Part shown: piece after piece, positions 1-5,889 of the stretch | Layout of the letters: each line of letters opens with the position of its first letter | How positions within the stretch are numbered: position 1 is the stretch's first letter | From: Actinobacteria bacterium UBA7398 | Lineage (GTDB): Bacteria; Actinomycetota; Actinomycetes; Nanopelagicales; Nanopelagicaceae | Direction: 5' to 3' | DNA: 5,889 nucleotides | NCBI GenBank assembly: GCA_002470135.1 | Contig: DKNC01000075.1 | Location: 1 to 5,889, forward strand | Made by a program: the position numbers and the translations under genes | The notes under the pieces: model-generated | Database searches by the model: none | The model's input: the letters and a program-made list of their open reading frames with translations, nothing else | Told to the model about the DNA's origin: nothing

Positions 1-446
1 TCATCAGCGAAAACTTCTACCGGTACGCCGCCTGCTAATTTGATGCACTCTGGATATGTAGTCCAATATGGCGCTGGTAATAAAACTTCATCGCCGGGAT
101 CAACAATGCTGGCAAATGATTGGTAGACCGATTGTTTGCCGCCGTTAGTTACGAGAACTTGGTCAGCAGTAATTACATAATTAGAATCGCGTTTTGTTTT
201 ATTAACGATTGCTTCGCGCATTTCTGGCAAGCCTGGGGTAGGCGTGTAACGATGGTTTGCAACTACACCGGTTGCGGCAGCAGCGGCAGCAACAATGTAA
301 TCCGGAGTTGGAAAATCTGGTTCACCAGCACCGAAACCAATAACCGGACGGCCTGCCGCTTTTAACGCTTTCGCTTTTGCATCAACAGCGAGTGTGGCCG
401 ATTCTGCGATTGCGGCGATCCGGCGAGATAGGCGAGGCTTTTCCAT
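1..446 (-). CDS. aspC: Aspartate-type PLP aminotransferase, N-terminal part (runs off left edge)
   Basis: Reading the minus strand from the ATG at 446-444 gives 148 uninterrupted codons to the window edge, starting MEKPRLSRRIAAIAES. Landmarks of a fold-type I class I aminotransferase appear in order: GAGEPDFPTP (residues 39-48, substrate-binding loop), YTPTPGLPEMREAI (67-80), TNGGKQ (100-105, cofactor phosphate region) and PAPYWTTYPE (124-133). The GGKQ and PYW pattern fits the subgroup Ib aspartate aminotransferases, which make oxaloacetate and glutamate from aspartate and 2-oxoglutarate with pyridoxal phosphate. The Schiff-base lysine, expected near residue 235, lies outside the window, so substrate specificity cannot be settled; a related aromatic or prephenate aminotransferase is possible. 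The start is the only ATG/GTG/TTG in frame before an upstream TAG near 538. It has no clear Shine-Dalgarno sequence, which is odd here because the ribosomal genes nearby have good ones. The gene is divergent from the tRNA-secE unit and probably unrelated in function. Confidence 0.9.
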   Translation of the reverse strand, partial: MEKPRLSRRIAAIAESATLAVDAKAKALKAAGRPVIGFGAGEPDFPTPDYIVAAAAAATGVVANHRYTPTPGLPEMREAIVNKTKRDSNYVITADQVLVTNGGKQSVYQSFASIVDPGDEVLLPAPYWTTYPECIKLAGGVPVEVFAD

Positions 447-3400
447 ATCCGAAGTCTGCCCGAAGGAGGGGTTCAGGCGCGAGTTAGACCAAATGGGTCT
501 TCCTGACCTACAATTCCCGCCTGGCGTTTGAATAGTCTAAAAAAACCTCGACTGAATTTTCAGTAGAGATTAATACGATTATGAATTGGTCATGATTTTC
601 CATGTCCAAATTTAATCGAGACTAGATAAACACCCGAAGGGCAGTAGCTCAATTGGCCAGAGTTCCGGTCTCCAACACCGGCGGTTGGGGGTTCAAGTCC
701 CTCCTGCCCTGCTCGATCAGCAAAAGTAGTAACTAGATAGAAAGGTAAAAGCGATGAGTGAAGTTCATAACTCAACTGAAGAGAAGTTAAACCTCTTTGG
801 TCGAATCTCGCTGTTCTATCGCCAAGTACTTAACGAACTGCGCAAAGTTGTATGGCCAACCCGTAAGCAACTTAGTACTTACACAGCTGTGGTACTCGTC
901 TTCGTTGGTTTCATCATCGCAGTTGTATCAGTTTTTGATTTAATTCTTACAAAATTAGTTTTCTGGGTATTTGGGTAAGGGAGGGTAGACATGTCTGATT
1001 TCGAATCTGAATTAACTGCTGAAGAAGCAGCGGTAGATGCGCAAGCTGCAACTGACTTATTAGTAGAAGATGAAGAAGAAGTAGAAGTTGAAGAAGTTGT
1101 TAGCCCTGAACTAGCAGAGTTTCGTGCTGCGCTACGTCGCGCGCCTGGCGATTGGTTTGTGGTTCACTCATATGCGGGTTATGAAAAGCGCGTAAGAGGT
1201 AATCTCGCTAACCGTATTACTTCATTAAATATGGAAGATTACATATTCCAGATTGAAGTGCCAGAAGAAGAAGTAACTGAAATTAAAAACGGCCAACGTA
1301 AACAAGTGCGAAGAAATGTTTACCCTGGCTACGTTTTAGTCCGCATGGATCTAAATGATGAATCTTGGTCTTGCGTGCGCAATACGCCAGGCGTAACTGG
1401 TTTCGTTGGAAATTCACATCACCCAAGCCCACTTCCAATTTCGGAAGCGGAAAAGATGTTGATGCCTCGCGAACTTAAAGCGACACTTAAGCCAGAAATT
1501 CGCGTTGTTGATTTCACTATTGGTGAGTCCGTAACTGTTATGGATGGCCCATTCGCAACATTGCCTGCAACCATCAGCGAAATCATGCCGGAGCAAGCAA
1601 AACTCAAGGTACTGGTTTCAATCTTTGGTCGCGAAACCCCAGTAGAACTTTCCTTCCACCAAGTACAGAAAATCTAGGAGACAACCATGGCACCAAAGAA
1701 AAAAGTCCAAGCAATGATCAAGTTGCAGATCCAGGCTGGCGCAGCAACACCTGCTCCACCAGTTGGTCCAGCTCTCGGTCAACATGGTGTCAACATCATG
1801 GATTTCGTTAAGGCATATAACGCCGCGACTGAAAGCCAAAAGGGTCAGATCATTCCAGTAGAGATCACTGTCTACGAAGATCGCACTTTCTCATTCATCA
1901 CAAAGACACCACCAGCATCACGTTTAATCTTGAAAGCTGCTGGCATCGAAAAGGGTTCTGCTATTCCTCACAAAGACAAAGTTGCTAACCTGACAAAGGC
2001 GCAAGTTGAGGAAATTGCAAAGATTAAGATGGCTGATCTCAATGCAAATGACATTGAGGCTGCTGGACGAATCATTGCTGGTACCGCTCGCTCAATGGGT
2101 ATTACCAACAACGGATAACTAAAACTAAATAAGTACGACCAGCAATCGTGGGAGGGCCGCGCAAGCCCGCTAACCACAACTTCCAACAACCGAAAAGAGA
2201 AGCAAATGAAGCGCAGTAAGAAATATAAAGCAGCGGCTGAGAAAGTTAGCGCCGACCTGCTTTACACACCGCTATCTGCAATGCAGTTAGTTAAAGAAAC
2301 CACAGTTACAAAGTATGACTCGAGCATTGAAGTTGCTCTCGTACTTGGCGTAGACCCAAAGAAAGCAGATCAAACAGTACGAAGCACAGTTAACCTGCCA
2401 CACGGAACTGGTAAAACTGCTCGCGTACTTGTATTCGCAGCCGGAGAACGTGCTGATGAAGCTCGTGCCGCTGGCGCCGACATTGTTGGTGCAGATGAAT
2501 TAATTGATGAAGTTGCAAAGGGCCGTCTTGATTACGATGCTGTTGTTTCAACACCAGATCTAATGGGCAAAGTTGGACGACTCGGTAAAGTACTTGGACC
2601 TCGCGGTTTAATGCCTAACCCAAAGACCGGAACAGTTACAACGGATGTAACAAAAGCGGTTAACGATATTAAAGGCGGAAAGATTGAATTCCGCGTTGAT
2701 AAGAATTCAAACTTACATTTCTTAATCGGAAAAGCCTCGTTCACTGCAGAACAACTTGCAGATAACTACGCAGCTGCGATTGAAGAAATTATGCGCGCAA
2801 AGCCAGCATCATCAAAGGGACGCTTCATTAAGAAATCGGTTGTCTCTTCAACGATGGGACCTGGAATTGCGTTAGATCCAAACTTCGCTCGTGAAGGCGG
2901 ATCTGCGATTCAATAATTACCCTGCTTTCAAGCGGGAAAAGCGAGTTTGACTGGGCTAGGACTTATGTCCTAGCCTTCGTCATCTCACCAGAGACTGCTG
3001 GTTTCGATTACGAAAGTAATCGAAGTAAATGTCGAAAGACAGCCCGCATAGGTTCGATACGAGATTTATCCCGTACGCATCTATGCGTGACGGGATTTTT
3101 GCATTTACGGTAAAAAGTTTTACTTAATGAAAGGAAGCCAAATGGCTCGCCCTGATAAGTCAGCTGCTGTTGCGGAGTTGGTCGAAGATTTTCGATCTGC
3201 ACAAGCAACTGTATTGACTGAGTATCGCGGATTATCCGTGACCTCAATGAAGGCGCTACGTCGTTCACTTGGTGCAGATACTAAGTACTCCGTAGTTAAA
3301 AACACTTTGACAAAGATCGCTGCAAAAGAAGCAGGCGTTTCGGTTCCTGATGAACTACTTAAGGGACCATCCGCAGTTGCCTTTATTAAAGGTGACCCGA

Positions 3401-5889
3401 TTACAGCTGCAAAGAGTTTGAAGAACTTCCAAAAAGAAAATCCATTACTTGTAATCAAGGGTGGAATCTTCGAAGGTAAATCAATCTCAGTTGCCGAAAT
3501 TATGAAACTCGCAGATCTCGAATCTCGCGAAGTTCTATTGGCAAAGCTTGCTGGTGCGATGAAAGCATCGCTTGCTAAAGCAGCTCGCTCATTTGATGCA
3601 CTTCGCATTAAGCGCGAAGCCGAAAGCGGAACACCAACACCAACTCCAGTTGCAGAAGCTCCAGTAGCAGAAGTTGTTGCAGAAGCTCCAGCTGAAAGTG
3701 CACCAGAAGCAACCCCTGAAAATTAATCCCTCACCAAAAGATAAAGGAAACTAAAATGGCAAAGCTAAGCACCGAAGATCTATTGTCCCAATTCAAAGAA
3801 ATGACACTTGTCGAACTCTCTGATTTCGTTAAGTCATTCGAAACTGAATTTGATGTAACCGCAGCAGCGCCAGTTGCAGCAGCCGGCGGCGGAGCCGCAG
3901 CAGGCGGCGAAGCAGCGGCAGCTCAAGATGACTTCACAGTTATTCTTGAAGAAGCTGGTTCACAGAAGATTGCAGTTATTAAAGAAGTACGTGCACTTAA
4001 CTCCAGCCTTGGTTTGAAAGAAGCTAAGGATCTAGTTGATGCAACTCCAGCAACTTTGCTTGAGAAGGCTTCTAAAGAAACTGCTGAAAAGGCAAAGGCC
4101 GCTCTTGAAGCAGCCGGCGCAAAGGTAACAATCAAGTAAGTAGCGATTTCCCGAGGCCGGCCCCCCTTATACAGGGGGGCCGTTCCTTTTTCTAGCGTCA
4201 GTGGGATAAAAATTGGACATCCGATGGGGGTGAGAGGTAACCTGCCCCTTCGCACAAAAACCCCTGGGTCCTTGCATATAGCGGCTGAGACCTTGCGTGA
4301 GCTGTGTGAAAAAAAAGTTAGTCCGCAAGTTAAGTAGTGACAACGTACTTTGGGAGGACATATCTTGGCCGCGAAAAAATCAACTGCACCGTTGCGCGTA
4401 TCTTTCGCCAAAATCCGTGAACCACAAGAAGTTCCAAACCTATTAGCTCTACAAACCGAGAGTTTTGATTGGTTACTTGGAAACGATGCTTGGCGTTCTC
4501 GATTAGGACTAAATGATCGCGTTGGCAGAGGCGAAGTTCCAAAAACTTCTGGCCTCGAAGAAATCTTTGAAGAGATTTCACCAATCGAAGACTTCCAAGG
4601 TTCAATGTCGCTCTCCTTTAGCGACCACCGTTTCGAACCAGCGAAGTACAGCATCGCTGAATGTAAAGAGCGCGATTTAACTTACGCAGCTCCATTATTC
4701 GTAACTGCAGAATTCACCAACAACACGACCGGTGAAATCAAATCTCAAACAGTATTTATGGGCGACTTCCCATTAATGACACCTCGTGGAACTTTCGTGA
4801 TTAACGGAACCGAGCGCGTTGTGGTTTCACAACTAGTGCGTTCACCTGGCGTTTATTTTGAGCGCACCATTGAAAAGACATCAGATAAAGATGTTTACAC
4901 AACAAAGATTATTCCTAGCCGTGGTGCATGGTTGGAATTTGAAATTGATAAGAAAGATTTTGTTGGCGTACGTATTGATCGTAAGCGCAAACTTTCTGTA
5001 ACAGTATTCTTAAAAGCACTCGGTTGGACTGACGAACAAGTTGCATCTGAATTCGGCGATTACGAATCAATGAAGCAAACACTTGAGAAGGACACGGTTC
5101 ATACTCAAGATGAAGCACTTCTTGATATCTATCGCAAAATGCGTCCAGGTGAACCACCAACTAAAGAAGCTGCACAAAACTTAATTGAAAACCTTTACTT
5201 CAATCCAAAGCGTTATGACTTAGCTAAAGTCGGTCGCTTTAAGTTGAATAAAAAGCTCGGTCTAGATCATGAGCTAAATAAGGGCTTAATTACCATTGAA
5301 GATATTGTCGCAACAATTCGCTATTTAGTAGCGGTTCATAAGGGCGAAGCACTGATGGAGTACGGAAAGCAAGTACGTGTTGAAATCGACGATATCGATC
5401 ACTTCGGTAACCGTCGCCTTCGCTCTGTTGGTGAATTAATTCAAAACCAAGTACGTACCGGTCTTTCCCGTATGGAACGCGTTGTTCGCGAACGTATGAC
5501 AACTCAAGATGTGGAAGCTATTACGCCACAAACTTTGATCAACATCCGTCCGATCACTGCATCAATCAAAGAGTTCTTCGGAACTTCACAACTTTCACAG
5601 TTCATGGATCAAACAAATCCACTTTCAGGTTTAACACATAAGCGTCGTCTTTCAGCGCTTGGACCCGGCGGTCTCTCCCGAGATCGTGCTGGCTTCGAAG
5701 TTCGTGACGTGCACCCATCGCACTACGGCCGTATGTGTCCAATCGAAACTCCAGAAGGTCCAAACATTGGACTTATCGGATCGCTTGCAACATATGCACG
5801 CATCACACCATTTGGTTTCGTAGAAACTCCTTATCGCAAAGTAACAAATGGCAAAGTTTCAGATGCTGTTGATTACTTAACTGCTGATG

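Overview
The window is a ribosome, RNA polymerase and protein-export locus from a low-to-moderate GC actinobacterium. Four things point to Actinobacteria: NusG has a long acidic N-terminus and an actinobacterial KOW core (DGPFATLPATISE); rpoB starts at TTG with the sequence MAAKKS...; the tRNA-Trp/secE/nusG/rplK/rplA order is typical of the phylum; and the Rif region matches the actinobacterial form (NPLSGLTHKRRLSALGPGG). The AT-leaning third positions, compact spacing and direct adjacency of rplKA to rplJL suggest a streamlined freshwater lineage (acI/Nanopelagicales-like). That placement is inference, because no 16S gene is present.

Layout, left to right. Positions 1-446 on the minus strand hold the first 148 codons of an aspartate-type aminotransferase, which runs off the left edge. 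Positions 447-637 are a divergent intergenic region with candidate promoters on both strands and hairpins in the aminotransferase leader. A tRNA-Trp(CCA) at 638-711 is followed closely by secE (754-978), nusG (991-1677), rplK (1687-2118) and rplA (2206-2916), all on the plus strand. Between rplK and rplA is a two-stem RNA motif that looks like an L1-binding autoregulatory site. After rplA come a large dyad, a near-consensus promoter and an L10-type leader with a strong terminator and an alternative antiterminator pairing; then rplJ (start best placed at 3142) and rplL (3756-4139). A GC-rich terminator closes rplL. A spacer of about 170 nt with a candidate promoter and a leader hairpin precedes rpoB, which begins at a TTG codon at 4365 and runs off the right edge after 508 codons.

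Together the genes make the Sec translocon subunit SecE, the elongation factor NusG, the L11/L1 and L10/L12 stalk proteins and the RNA polymerase beta subunit. The sequence suggests three or four plus-strand transcription units: tRNA-secE-nusG-rplKA, rplJL, and rpoB (with rpoC expected beyond the window). L1 and L10 feedback would set ribosomal protein levels. No mobile element, CRISPR, phage gene or unfamiliar protein family was seen. The protein content is conserved housekeeping, and what deserves a second look is the regulatory RNA between the genes.
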